A DNA stretch of 64,000 bases, from contig JAULAW010000013.1 in NCBI GenBank assembly GCA_032654645.1, positions 266,791-330,790 on the forward strand, read 5' to 3'. The stretch is from CAITJF01 sp032654645 (GTDB lineage Bacteria > Pseudomonadota > Gammaproteobacteria > Burkholderiales > Gallionellaceae). Positions 1-8,519 of the stretch are shown one piece after another. Each line of letters begins with the position of its first letter. Position 1 is the first letter of the stretch. The notes beneath the pieces are model-generated. The model did no database searches. It was not told where the DNA came from and saw only the letters and a list, made by a program, of their open reading frames with translations. Both the position numbers and the translations under genes were made by a program.

Positions 1-107
1 AATACTTCGTCGTTGGAAAGGTTCGCGATGCAGGTCAGCACATCGGGGTTACGACCGCGCAAGGAGAAGCTGGCCAGTTCGGTCAAGGCTTCCACCTTCC
101 CGCTCAT
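1..107 (-). CDS. Eco57I-like adenine DNA methyltransferase or restriction enzyme, N-terminal fragment
   Basis: Only the first 35 codons lie in the window; the gene continues past the left edge. The start codon overlaps the stop of the KilA-N gene by four bases (ATGA, 104-107), so the two genes are probably translationally coupled. The visible peptide includes NPDVLTCIANLSNDEVF. This resembles the start of large adenine methyltransferases and type IIG-like enzymes, where such a segment leads into a TPP motif just before the SAM-binding domain. The family call rests on this short segment and the neighbouring methyltransferase gene. The catalytic motifs lie outside the window. Confidence 0.6.
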   Translation of the reverse strand, partial: MSGKVEALTELASFSLRGRNPDVLTCIANLSNDEV

Positions 108-934
108 GCCAGCTTCCCTTCCAGTCGTTGTGCGCCCGCATCGGCCAACAGCAGCTTCATTTGCTGGATGGCGGTCTGGTTCAGCAGTTTCAGCCGTTCG
201 GCCTGCGCCAGCCCCTGATGGATGAAATGGGCGTTCAGCGTTTCCAGATTTGCCAGACACACCAGTTGCGCGGCATTGGCTTCGTCACGGATGTTGCCCT
301 TGTTGCCGGGGTTTTCATCGCGCCACTGTTTTGCGGTTTTGCCGAACAGCGCCATGTTGAGCAAGTCCGCCTCGCTGGCGTAGATGAGATTGATCTGCTG
401 CGGCGTCAGTTGCGGTGGAATCAGGTTGGCCTTGATGGCGTCGGTGTGGATGCGGTAGTTGATCTTGGCCAAGTTGCGGCGGATGTCCCAGCCGAGTTGC
501 TGGTATTCCGTCTCTTTCAGGCGCTGGAATTCCTTGATGAGGTAGAGCTTGAATTCGACCGACACCCAGGAGGCGAACTCGAAGGCGATGTCCTTGTGGG
601 CGTAAGTGCCGCCGTACCGCCCAGCCCGGGAGTTGATGCCGATGGCGCCTGTCAAATCAGTCCATTTTGAGGGGGTCATCACAAATGCATTGCTGCCAGA
701 TTGATTTTTAACCGTATCGAATTCGACACGGTTAAATTCCGGATTATTCAGCAGCTCCCAAATACCCAGGAATTCGATGGATGAACGCGAGCGCATCCAG
801 TTCTGAATGACAAACCTCGGATCATCGGCATTCTTGAACTTGGCGATATCCGTCAGCGAAATATAATCATCCTGATCCATTCTCTGGATGCGGACGGTTT
901 CAGTTAACACAACAATCTGGCTGTTCTTGCTCAT
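104..934 (-). CDS. KilA-N domain DNA-binding protein
   Basis: The protein has 276 residues. Its first 130 or so form a KilA-N domain, a phage-type DNA-binding fold; visible parts are DYISLTDIAKFKNADDP near residue 23 and GRYGGTYAHKDIAFEFASWV around 106-125. The C-terminal half is charged and probably helical, with no domain I recognise. KilA-N proteins are common in phages and inside restriction-modification loci. This one sits between two methyltransferase-type genes on the same strand and overlaps the downstream one by four bases, so a regulatory or specificity role in that locus is likely but inferred. Confidence 0.8.
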   Translation of the reverse strand: MSKNSQIVVLTETVRIQRMDQDDYISLTDIAKFKNADDPRFVIQNWMRSRSSIEFLGIWELLNNPEFNRVEFDTVKNQSGSNAFVMTPSKWTDLTGAIGINSRAGRYGGTYAHKDIAFEFASWVSVEFKLYLIKEFQRLKETEYQQLGWDIRRNLAKINYRIHTDAIKANLIPPQLTPQQINLIYASEADLLNMALFGKTAKQWRDENPGNKGNIRDEANAAQLVCLANLETLNAHFIHQGLAQAERLKLLNQTAIQQMKLLLADAGAQRLEGKLA

Positions 935-1047
935 CAGAAACCCCCGTTTCCAACTGTGGCGAATCCGCCATAATTTAACTCCAACTCCTCGTGTTCAATA
1001 GACATAAAGCAGCCTTGCTGCGTCTTTCATGTTGATTTTCGCCGGGG

Positions 1048-1689
1048 TCATTCCCCTTTGCCACCGGCCAACTCGCTCACCGTCATCGGCGGCCAGGTCT
1101 TCGTCGGCATGAATATCTCGTGCTTGCCGAGGTGGGCAAAGAGCGAACCCTCCGCGCTGAAGGCCGACGAACCGGTAAGCACATCGAAGCGGAAGTCGCG
1201 GCGCTGGAACTTGCCCTTGCCGAGATAGCCCCATTCGGCAAAAGTAATCGGCTCGCCAGTGCTGACGCACATCGTCAAGGCGTCACCGTGGACCAGGTTC
1301 TGCGATAACACATAGGTCGCGGCGCGGCACAGTTTATCGGCCTCATCGATGTTCAGATACTCGGCGAGGATATCCAACATGTTTTCACGGCACTCGGCGA
1401 TGTTGTCTGCCAGAAGCTCGATCCCATAGATGCACATCAGCGCCAGCAGCGCATAGTGCTGCTTTTCGAAGTCGGATTTCCCGAACTTGTGCTCGACGGC
1501 CGCGAGCTTGCGCTGCAGTACCTTGACAATGAAGTTGCCGCTCCCGCATGCCGGTTCCAGAAAGCGCGCATCAATGCGCTCAGATTCATCCTTGACGAGG
1601 TCGAGCATGGCATCGACCATCCACGCGGGAGTGAATACCTCTCCGTGGTCAGCGACGCGTTTTCGGGTTTTGATCAGACTCATAGGCAA
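1048..1689 (-). CDS. Short N6-adenine DNA methyltransferase (restriction subunit M-like)
   Basis: This 213-residue protein carries the start of a type I/Eco57I-like adenine methyltransferase. It has HGEVFTPAWMVDAML at about 15-29 and SAM-binding motif I, LEPACGSGNFIVKVL, at about 44-58. No NPPY/NPPW catalytic motif is visible before the stop, so the protein either lacks catalysis alone or is completed by the downstream methyltransferase at the window edge. It is the first gene of a minus-strand set with the KilA-N gene 113 bases downstream. Short proteins of this kind are, to my knowledge, annotated as restriction endonuclease subunit M, so the length need not mean truncation. Confidence 0.72.
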   Translation of the reverse strand: MPMSLIKTRKRVADHGEVFTPAWMVDAMLDLVKDESERIDARFLEPACGSGNFIVKVLQRKLAAVEHKFGKSDFEKQHYALLALMCIYGIELLADNIAECRENMLDILAEYLNIDEADKLCRAATYVLSQNLVHGDALTMCVSTGEPITFAEWGYLGKGKFQRRDFRFDVLTGSSAFSAEGSLFAHLGKHEIFMPTKTWPPMTVSELAGGKGE

Positions 1690-2026
1690 AAGGCTTCAGG
1701 CAACAATCGAATATATTATGTCATTGTACCTAATACCATTCTTTTGAGTGGCCCTGTGCAATTCCGAAGCAGAACGAACTCATTTTAAGATAGAGCAATG
1801 GCGGAAATTTGGCAGAAATAGCCTGCCACATTCCTGAATTTCCGCTATGAGATGCAAACCGGAAGTAATTCATGCAGACCCGAAGTGACGGCTATGACCG
1901 ACAATCGGACCGTCGCGACGATCACCCTGACTGGCTGTTCTTGGCACGGAGCGCCATATCAAGATTCGATATTACCAGCCGGAAAGCAGAACTTGGAAGC
2001 AAGGTCCAGCGACACATTGCAATCGT
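1690..2026. other. Intergenic, no gene recognised
   Basis: This stretch separates the start of the methyltransferase gene from the end of fdsA. Short open frames exist but none has a ribosome-binding site or a recognisable product. The AT-rich part near 1700-1740 is the likely promoter region for the minus-strand restriction locus. No fdsC (fdhD-like) or fdsD gene is present here, although they often follow fdsA in known fds operons. Confidence 0.5.
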
Positions 2027-4726
2027 TCAAAAACCAACAATATTGACCGCCACCACCTTGAACTCCGGGGTCATGCTGTCCAGATCGAAAATGCCGCTAG
2101 TGAGCTGGTTGATGGCGACTTCGGGGAAATGGAAGGTGGTAAACAGGACGCCGGGTTTGACCTCGTCCGACAAGCGTGCCGTGATGCGCGTCACCCCTTG
2201 GCGCGAGCGGATTTCCACCTTGTCACCGTCACGGATGCCTTTGTATGACGCATCGGATGGGTTGATCAGCAGGTAATCGCGGTCGATCAGTTGGGCGTTC
2301 GGCGTGCGCCGCGTCATGGAGCCGCAGTTGTAATGTTGCAGGATGCGCCCGGTGGTCAGCACATAAGGAAATTCCGCACGGTCTCCGCCCAGTTCCGGGG
2401 TCGGCACGAATTCGTTGAACATGAACTTTGCCTTGCCGTTGGGAAAGCCCTGCCGGTGCAAGATCGGCGTGCCGGTTCCATCCTCGTCCACCGGCCATTG
2501 CAAGCCATCGTCACCGAGCCGGTCCCAGGTCACCCCGGCAAAGAACGGCACTACCCGCGCGATCTCTTCCAGATGCAGGCTGGCATCGTAACCGGGTTGC
2601 GCATAACCCATGCGGTTCATGATATCAACGATGATTTGGCCGTCGGTTTTGGTTCCCGGCAGAGGATCGATGGCACGCCGCACCCGCTGGATACGCCGCT
2701 CGCCGTTGGTGAAGGTGCCGTCCTTTTCCAGGTGGGACGCGGCTGGCAAGACCACTTCGGCCATCGCGGCAGTCTCGGTCATGAACAATTCCTGCACCAC
2801 CAGAAAATCCAGGCAGCCCAGCGAATAGCGCACCTTGCACGAGTTCGGGTCGGTTTGCATCAGATCCTCGCCGATCACCCACAGCGCGCGCAGCTTGCCC
2901 TCGCACGCGGCGCGGAACATTTCCGGGATGCGCAGTCCGTTATTGGACGCGATTTCCGCGCCCCAATTCGCACTGTAGTGTTCCCTCACTTTGGGGTCGG
3001 CCATATCCAGGTAACCCGGCCCGAGGTCAGGCTGCACGCCCATGTCTGCGGCACCCTGAACATTGTTCTGGCCGCGCAGGGGGTTGATCCCCACTCCCGG
3101 CAAGCCGATATTTCCGGTAGCCATGGCCAGTGCCGAAATCAGCATCACCGCCCGGCTGCCCTGGTAATGTTCGGTCACGCCGAGCCCGTGGAAAGACATG
3201 GCCTTGCCGGCTCCCGCATACAGGTGCGCAGCCTTGCGCGCCAGGTCGGGTGCGACGCCGCACTGGCGCGACAACTGTCCGGGATCGAGCTTCAGGATAG
3301 ACTGCCGGAAGGAATCAAACCCTTCCGTGCGCGCCGCGATGAAATCCGTATTCTCCAGCCGGTCGGCCAATATCCAGTGGAGCAGCATCTGCAACAACGG
3401 CACATTGCCGCCCGGCGCTACTTGCAAATGAATATCCGCCAGGGCGGCCAACTCGGTCCGGCGCGGGTCTATCACGATCAACGGCACGCCCTTGAGCGCC
3501 CTTTGCCGTATCCGCGCTCCGATGACCGGATGGGCGTCGGTCGGGTTGGCGCCGATCACCAGCAGGCATCCGGTTTGCCCGATATCGTCGATGGAGTTGG
3601 TCGCCGCTCCCGTGCCTATCGTCTTGCGCATGCCGAACGCAGTGGGTGCGTGGCAGACGCGCGCGCAGCCGTCGATGTGATTGCTGCCGATCACCGCGCG
3701 CATGAACTTCTGCATCAGGTAATTTTCTTCATTGGTGCAACGCGCCGACGAAATTCCGGCGACAGCATCTGCGCCGCTATCGGTGATGATCTTGCGCAGG
3801 CGGGCGGCGATATGCTGGTATGCCTCGTCCCAGGTAGCCGGTTGCAGGCTGCCGCCGCGCCGGATCAGCGGCGTCGTAAGCCGGTCCGGGTGGTGCACAT
3901 ACTCGAAGGCATACCGCCCCTTGACGCAGGCGTGCCCATGGTTGACGGCAGCGTGCTCCGGCGCTTGCACGGCAGCCACCCTCCCCGCATTGACCAGAAC
4001 CTCCAGGCTGCACCCGACACCGCAGTAGGTGCAGGTAGTGCGCACCCTGTGCTCGCTGCGAAGCTGTCGCGCGCGGTAGCGGTCTGTCAGCGCGTTGCTC
4101 GGGCAGGTCTGCACGCAGCGGCCGCATGAAACACAGCCGGAGCGCGTGAAATCTTCACCCATGCCGCGCACCAGTCGGCTGTCGTAGCCCCTGCCCGCAA
4201 CCGCCAGCGCAAACTGTCCCTGCACCTCGTCGCAGGCGCGCACACAGCGCCCGCACAGGATGCATTCGGACGAATCGAAGCGCAGATAGGGATGCCGGTC
4301 GTCCACCTCAAGCGCCTTGCCGCCCGATGGAAAGCGGCTGCCCGAAACACCATAGTGCGCCAGCAATTTTTGCAGCGGGTTGGCAGTTTCGGATTCGCGC
4401 GGCCGGAACGCAGCCTCCGGCAAGTCCGCCGCCAGCAATTCGAGGATGCCCCTGCGCAGGCGCGTCAGCGCCTCGCTGTCGGTCCAGACCCAGCTTCCGC
4501 TTTCCGCCGGTGTATGGCAGGCGGCGCGCACCCGGCGTGTTTCCGCGCGCCCGGACGCCACCTCGACGCTGCACATGCGGCACGATCCGGCAGGCTCCAG
4601 AGCGGGATCGTGGCACAGCACCGGAACCGTATCTGCGCCGAGATGACGGGTAATGGACTCGTAGAGCGTCTCCCCCTCGGCCAGCGGGTAAGGGCTTTCA
4701 TCTATCCATATCACGGAAGCGCTCAT
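2027..4726 (-). CDS. fdsA: NAD-dependent formate dehydrogenase, molybdenum alpha subunit
   Basis: This 899-residue subunit oxidises formate to CO2 at a bis-pterin molybdenum site and passes electrons through iron-sulfur clusters to FdsB. In order it has a 2Fe-2S ferredoxin domain (C38, C49, C52, C70), a NuoG-like segment, two 4Fe-4S motifs (CILCGRCVRAC and CVSCGRCVQTC), the CTYCGVGC cluster motif that opens the molybdopterin domain, and a molydopterin-dinucleotide-binding C-terminus. The metal ligand is a cysteine in ARVCHAPTAFG, not selenocysteine. I chose the ATG at 4726 because it overlaps the fdsB stop by four bases and begins directly at the ferredoxin domain; a longer frame from 4822 would run into fdsB. 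Confidence 0.93.
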   Translation of the reverse strand: MSASVIWIDESPYPLAEGETLYESITRHLGADTVPVLCHDPALEPAGSCRMCSVEVASGRAETRRVRAACHTPAESGSWVWTDSEALTRLRRGILELLAADLPEAAFRPRESETANPLQKLLAHYGVSGSRFPSGGKALEVDDRHPYLRFDSSECILCGRCVRACDEVQGQFALAVAGRGYDSRLVRGMGEDFTRSGCVSCGRCVQTCPSNALTDRYRARQLRSEHRVRTTCTYCGVGCSLEVLVNAGRVAAVQAPEHAAVNHGHACVKGRYAFEYVHHPDRLTTPLIRRGGSLQPATWDEAYQHIAARLRKIITDSGADAVAGISSARCTNEENYLMQKFMRAVIGSNHIDGCARVCHAPTAFGMRKTIGTGAATNSIDDIGQTGCLLVIGANPTDAHPVIGARIRQRALKGVPLIVIDPRRTELAALADIHLQVAPGGNVPLLQMLLHWILADRLENTDFIAARTEGFDSFRQSILKLDPGQLSRQCGVAPDLARKAAHLYAGAGKAMSFHGLGVTEHYQGSRAVMLISALAMATGNIGLPGVGINPLRGQNNVQGAADMGVQPDLGPGYLDMADPKVREHYSANWGAEIASNNGLRIPEMFRAACEGKLRALWVIGEDLMQTDPNSCKVRYSLGCLDFLVVQELFMTETAAMAEVVLPAASHLEKDGTFTNGERRIQRVRRAIDPLPGTKTDGQIIVDIMNRMGYAQPGYDASLHLEEIARVVPFFAGVTWDRLGDDGLQWPVDEDGTGTPILHRQGFPNGKAKFMFNEFVPTPELGGDRAEFPYVLTTGRILQHYNCGSMTRRTPNAQLIDRDYLLINPSDASYKGIRDGDKVEIRSRQGVTRITARLSDEVKPGVLFTTFHFPEVAINQLTSGIFDLDSMTPEFKVVAVNIVGF

Positions 4727-6258
4727 TTTGCTTCCGCTGGCTGGAAACAGCAGGCCATTTCGCCGGGGAAATACTTCAGGATATTGCGCACTGGCAGCGG
4801 CAGTCCGCCACCCAGCGCGCACAGCGATCCACGCTCCAGAGTCTCCAGCAAATCCTCAAAAAGTGCAGGATCAACCGGTTTCTGGAGAGCATTTTCCAAC
4901 AGGTCAGCCCCCTTGCGCGTGCCCAGGCGGCAGGGAAAACATCGGCCACAGGATTCATCCGCCATAAACCCGAACAAGTGCGCCAAAAATTCCGGCATCG
5001 GAAAAGCCTGCGGAATGGCGACAATGCTTCCGTGCCCCAACAGAAAACCCGCTTCCTGAAACGATTCAAAGTCAACGCTGAGCCGTTCCACCATGCCAAC
5101 CGGTAATACGCCTCCGAGCGGGCCGCCGACCTGCAACGCCTTCACCGGTTCGGTAAAGCCTCCGCCCAATCCGTAAACAACCTCGGACAGCGGCGTGCCC
5201 ATGGCCACCTCCAGAACGCCCGGCCTGGCGAACACCCGGTCGAGCGACAACAACTTGCTGCCGGTGCTGCGCCCGTTGCCCATGGCGGCAAAAGCCGCAC
5301 CGCCATGCGCCAGTATCCAGGGAACGGCGGCGAACGTCTCGACATTGGAAAGCAGCGTCGGATGCCCGTACAGCCCGCTCTCGGCGGGAAACGGCGGACG
5401 CAGCCGCACTTCGGGGCGCAGCCCCTCGATAGAGTTCAGCAGCGCGGTCTCTTCACCGCACACATAAGCGCCTGCGCCACGCACGACATGAAACGCGAAG
5501 CCGCTTTCGGCGGCGGCATCGCTGCGTGCGTAACGCCCTATGGCATCCTCCAGCACCCACGCCGCTTCGGGGTATTCAGCTCTCAGGTAGATATAGCCGT
5601 CACGCGCGCCCAACATGTGAGCCGCCGCCAGCATACCGGCCAGCACCAGCCCGGTGCGCTGCTCCAGCAGAAAGCGGTCGGAAAAAGCGCCGGGATCGCC
5701 CTCGTCCGCGTTGCACACCACATATTTCTGCCCCGGATGCGCGGCGCAGCTCTGCAACTTGCGCGCGAACGGAAAGCCCGCGCCACCGCGCCCCCTCAGG
5801 CCGGACGCCAACAACTGCCCCGCCATCGCCGTAACATCGCCCAGCGCAGCGCGATACAGCACATCGTTGTCATCCACCTGCGCAAACACAGAGTCATCCA
5901 GCGCGCTGCAAAAGGGAATGCCGCTCGATTCGCCGCTGGCAATATCACCGACATCGAAAGTGCTGCCTCCGGCTTCGTGCCCTCCGGCTCGATAGCAATG
6001 CCCGACACAGGACATCTCGCCGACCTCGTCGTCCTTAAACCGTTCCGCCAGCCGGTGACGGACTTCAGCTTCCTTTCCCGACATGCGGCAAACAGTGCCG
6101 GTGCAGACATGGGCTTTCTTGCCTTCCTGCGTGCCGTGCATAAAATCATAAAAACTCGCCGCGCCATACAGAGACGCTGCGGGGAAGTCCAGATTGCGCG
6201 CAGCATTGCGGACATCCTCCGGCGTCCGCATGACGGCGGAATTCATATTCTCCATCAT
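4723..6258 (-). CDS. fdsB: Formate dehydrogenase NADH-reducing beta subunit (NuoE-NuoF fusion type)
   Basis: This cytoplasmic subunit reduces NAD+ with electrons from FdsA. The N-terminal 110 residues form a thioredoxin-like 2Fe-2S domain as in NuoE (CTGTVC and CVGHC). The rest is NuoF-like, with the nucleotide- and FMN-binding segments GLRGRGGAGFPFARK and CNADEGDPGAFSDRF and a C-terminal 4Fe-4S motif, SCGRCFPCRLGT. The ATG at 6258 has AGGAG about 11 bases upstream; a longer frame starts at 6306. It overlaps fdsA by four bases. In well-studied fds operons a separate fdsG precedes this gene; here about 1.5 kb of gene-poor DNA lies upstream. Confidence 0.9.
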   Translation of the reverse strand: MMENMNSAVMRTPEDVRNAARNLDFPAASLYGAASFYDFMHGTQEGKKAHVCTGTVCRMSGKEAEVRHRLAERFKDDEVGEMSCVGHCYRAGGHEAGGSTFDVGDIASGESSGIPFCSALDDSVFAQVDDNDVLYRAALGDVTAMAGQLLASGLRGRGGAGFPFARKLQSCAAHPGQKYVVCNADEGDPGAFSDRFLLEQRTGLVLAGMLAAAHMLGARDGYIYLRAEYPEAAWVLEDAIGRYARSDAAAESGFAFHVVRGAGAYVCGEETALLNSIEGLRPEVRLRPPFPAESGLYGHPTLLSNVETFAAVPWILAHGGAAFAAMGNGRSTGSKLLSLDRVFARPGVLEVAMGTPLSEVVYGLGGGFTEPVKALQVGGPLGGVLPVGMVERLSVDFESFQEAGFLLGHGSIVAIPQAFPMPEFLAHLFGFMADESCGRCFPCRLGTRKGADLLENALQKPVDPALFEDLLETLERGSLCALGGGLPLPVRNILKYFPGEMACCFQPAEAK

Positions 6259-7398
6259 CGACGGAGATCTCCTGCGACTGCTGATGAAGCGAAGATTGCG
6301 TGACATTATGGGCAGTTCCTTGATATCGAGCTTGCGAGGAGGGCAACGATTCCGTCAATGTGTAACGCATTCATGAACGGAACATGCCCTGCGCGATGCA
6401 TATATCTGTTTAGGTCGAATTCTAACCAATTCACCTTTTCTTTGTGCGCCTGAGTTTTGCTCTTTTTCTATCGTTGCAGAATGCGGTTATTCAAAGTGAG
6501 CTATCCGGCGTAACACCAACAGTAAAGTCCCTATATCAATCAAATCACGATTGATGCCAAATTTTGGCAGGCCATTGAACAGCTTTTGAACTAATGTTTT
6601 GAAAATAGCAATTCCATTATGGAAGTCTTCTGGCAGGTGCGGCTCTGCAATGCACGTTTTGCTACCAAACTTCCTGGCTTGGTCGCACGTTTGCGCGATA
6701 AGGAATGATGCACAACGCAGCTCAAACCCGCATGTTTATTGGACTCGACAGACCACATTCTCAGAACTCAAATCATGAAGATGAATTTTTGGCAGCCCCG
6801 GCAGACTATGTGGTGATTTTCCTTATTTCTGGGGTTAATCTAATCAATGAGTTTTCGTGACAACAAAGTCTTAAACAGGACAATAAAAAATCACCCATTG
6901 GTTATTTTCAGTGAAATCTTGACCTGGCAGAATTTAAGCGTAGACTGAATTCCAACAGGTGGCGATTGATGAGGTGTGAGTAGAACAATAATTGCTGCTT
7001 TGGTTTGCACCCTGCGGTGTTCGTCAGACCAATAATTCTTTGAGCCAATTTGTTGGTTTAGGTTGCGACCCACAAAGCTGCTGTTGTGAACGTCCTGTTT
7101 GGATGATCCTGATGCGGCAGGGAAGTGACCCTCTTGGACTGCAGGTTCAAGATGCCGGGTCAGCGGCACAGGCGGGGGGCTTTATTTCAGTGCGACCTTG
7201 GTTAAATCGGGTCGCATTTTTTATGTAATAACATCTGTTGATAAGGCTCACTAGAAAAGGTGCGTGAGAAATCAGTGTGGCCCCGTGGCCCGAAATTTCC
7301 TTCATGGCCGGAATGAGTTTATCCGATTCTTGCCGGGTGGACACGCCATGCATGTTCCTGATCAGCCGCTTCAAGAATTCAAGGCCGAGCCAGGCTGG
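6259..7398. other. Gene-poor region with decayed sequence
   Basis: More than 1.1 kb holds no convincing intact gene. A degraded reading frame is listed separately at 6487-6734. The remaining frames (for example near 6891-7169 and 7147-7473 on the minus strand) lack ribosome-binding sites and family resemblance, and the second runs into the repeat that starts at 7399. The fdsBA promoter should lie in the first few hundred bases, but I cannot place it with confidence. Confidence 0.5.
6487..6734 (-). pseudogene. Decayed C-terminal fragment of an unidentified protein
   Basis: An open frame of about 80 codons ends at a TAA at 6487-6489 and is cut off upstream by an in-frame TAA. It has protein-like composition, with segments such as FLIAQTCDQARKFGSK and LVQKLFNGLPKFGINRDL, and no start codon. 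The composition suggests the end of a real gene rather than a chance frame. I do not recognise the family. It lies in DNA rich in repeats and remnants. Confidence 0.3.
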
Positions 7399-7797
7399 TT
7401 TAACGTGAACGTCGCGAAGCGACACTTCATCACTCTTCCCCACCGGGGGGAGGTAGGAGAGATAACCAGCCACTCAACTGCCGTCTTTCGGGTGCCCGGC
7501 CAAAAGCCCTTCGGCGGGCAACCTGGTGGAATGGTTAGGGAAATGGAAATTCTTAAAGTACCGTTAATCATGTCACCAACATCACCCCATCCCCCTCCCA
7601 ACCTCCCCCTTGAAGGGGGAGGAACTATACTCCCTCCCCTTCAAGGGGAAGGTTGGGGATGGGTTTTGTTTTGGCTTATGTAACGTAATTTATAAGTGGT
7701 ATTTTGGTAATTTCCTGCTCCCTTAGTAGTTTCATCAGGGAACGGGCACGGCGGCGTTCATTTTCTGCGGTGGCGCTGCCGCCATGCCCGTTAGGCT
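7399..7797. repeat. Composite dispersed repeat, copy 1 (interrupted)
   Basis: Two blocks, 7399-7440 (TTTAACGTGAACGTCGCGAA and on) and 7738-7795 (GGGAACGGGCACGGCGGCGT and on), match 63289-63330 and 63414-63471 closely and in the same order. Here the blocks are pushed apart by a small palindromic element that begins GATAACCAGCC at 7461 and ends GTTTCATCA near 7735. That element is itself split by the 185-bp MITE at 7538-7722. The result is an insertion inside an insertion. Confidence 0.75.
7538..7722. mobile_element. MITE-like element, copy A (185 bp)
   Basis: The element is flanked by TTA on both sides (7535-7537 and 7723-7725). Its ends form imperfect terminal inverted repeats, GGGAAATGGAAATTC on the left and, read inward on the other strand, GGGAGCAGGAAATTA. 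The interior has two hairpins built on CTCCCC-TTGAAG-type arms. It has no coding capacity. An inverted second copy lies at 14709-14981. The uninterrupted target can be read at 63383-63400, which supports a real insertion with a 3-bp target duplication. Confidence 0.8.
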
Positions 7798-7828
7798 GCG
7801 AAAAATTTTACGGGAGGGGGCGGCGAGC

Positions 7829-8515
7829 CTATGGGCTGGCTGACTCGTTGAGGCAAAAATCGACCAACTGGCCCAACAAGCGTTGCACTATCTGGTTAGC
7901 TGCGATAACTCCGCCATATGCGTCATCACTGGCGGCATTTTGTACCTCGTCGAACAGCTTCACGGCGAGCACCCGTTTGCTGCGCACATCACTCAGTTGT
8001 GCACGCAACGAGAAATGTAGTCGGCTTGGTTTTGCACTAAAGTCATGCTGCAGGCGAATCAGTTCAACATCGAGCCTGACATCGGGGGGAATCACGCCCG
8101 GTGTCTGCACGATAGCCCGAAACCCTCCCGATTGCTCTAGTGCCTGCACCAGCAGCGGCCACAGCATGCGCGGCGGAGCATCTGCCCAGCGGTTGGCCGC
8201 ATAGTATTCCAGCTCATGGGGCTGCCGCAGGTAAGCCATCTGTGGCGTGTCAAAACCGGGCCGCGCGCGCGGCATGGCGACTGCCAGCACCAGGTCGCGT
8301 TTTACCTGCGCTGTTCTGGCGGCCGGTTGCGCATCAATCAGGTAGATGTGCGGGCTTTCCAATTTAGGGGCCGACAAGCCGGTGCAACCGGCCAGCAGCA
8401 TGGAGCACGCCAGCATGTGCAACACTCGGCAGGGCATGCGCGGATGCCGGTTCTTTTTAATTGCACTCGATGTTATCGCCAGACAATCTTTGTTCATAGA
8501 CATATGCCAGGTCAT
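7829..8515 (-). CDS. PqiC/YmbA-type auxiliary lipoprotein of an Mla-like transporter
   Basis: This putative outer-membrane or periplasmic lipoprotein is the last gene of a four-gene Mla-type operon. The N-terminal signal ends in a lipobox, LLAGC. The rest resembles the ABC-type transport auxiliary component family (PqiC/YmbA), with a domain ending in NQIVQRLLGQLVDF. I placed the start at the ATG at 8515, five bases after the mlaD stop; alternatives at 8503 or 8497 would only shorten the leader, and a frame from 8557 would overlap mlaD by 38 bases. The likely role is to accept or donate lipid between MlaD and the outer membrane. No mlaC or mlaA is visible nearby. Confidence 0.8.
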   Translation of the reverse strand: MTWHMSMNKDCLAITSSAIKKNRHPRMPCRVLHMLACSMLLAGCTGLSAPKLESPHIYLIDAQPAARTAQVKRDLVLAVAMPRARPGFDTPQMAYLRQPHELEYYAANRWADAPPRMLWPLLVQALEQSGGFRAIVQTPGVIPPDVRLDVELIRLQHDFSAKPSRLHFSLRAQLSDVRSKRVLAVKLFDEVQNAASDDAYGGVIAANQIVQRLLGQLVDFCLNESASP

Positions 8516-8519
8516 GTTG

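Noticed and set aside
2291..4129. 612-codon open frame on the plus strand
   Set aside because: It is antisense to fdsA, whose metal-binding motifs are clear; high GC keeps the opposite frame open.
7147..7473. 108-codon frame on the minus strand
   Set aside because: It runs through the dispersed repeat and has no ribosome site or family resemblance.
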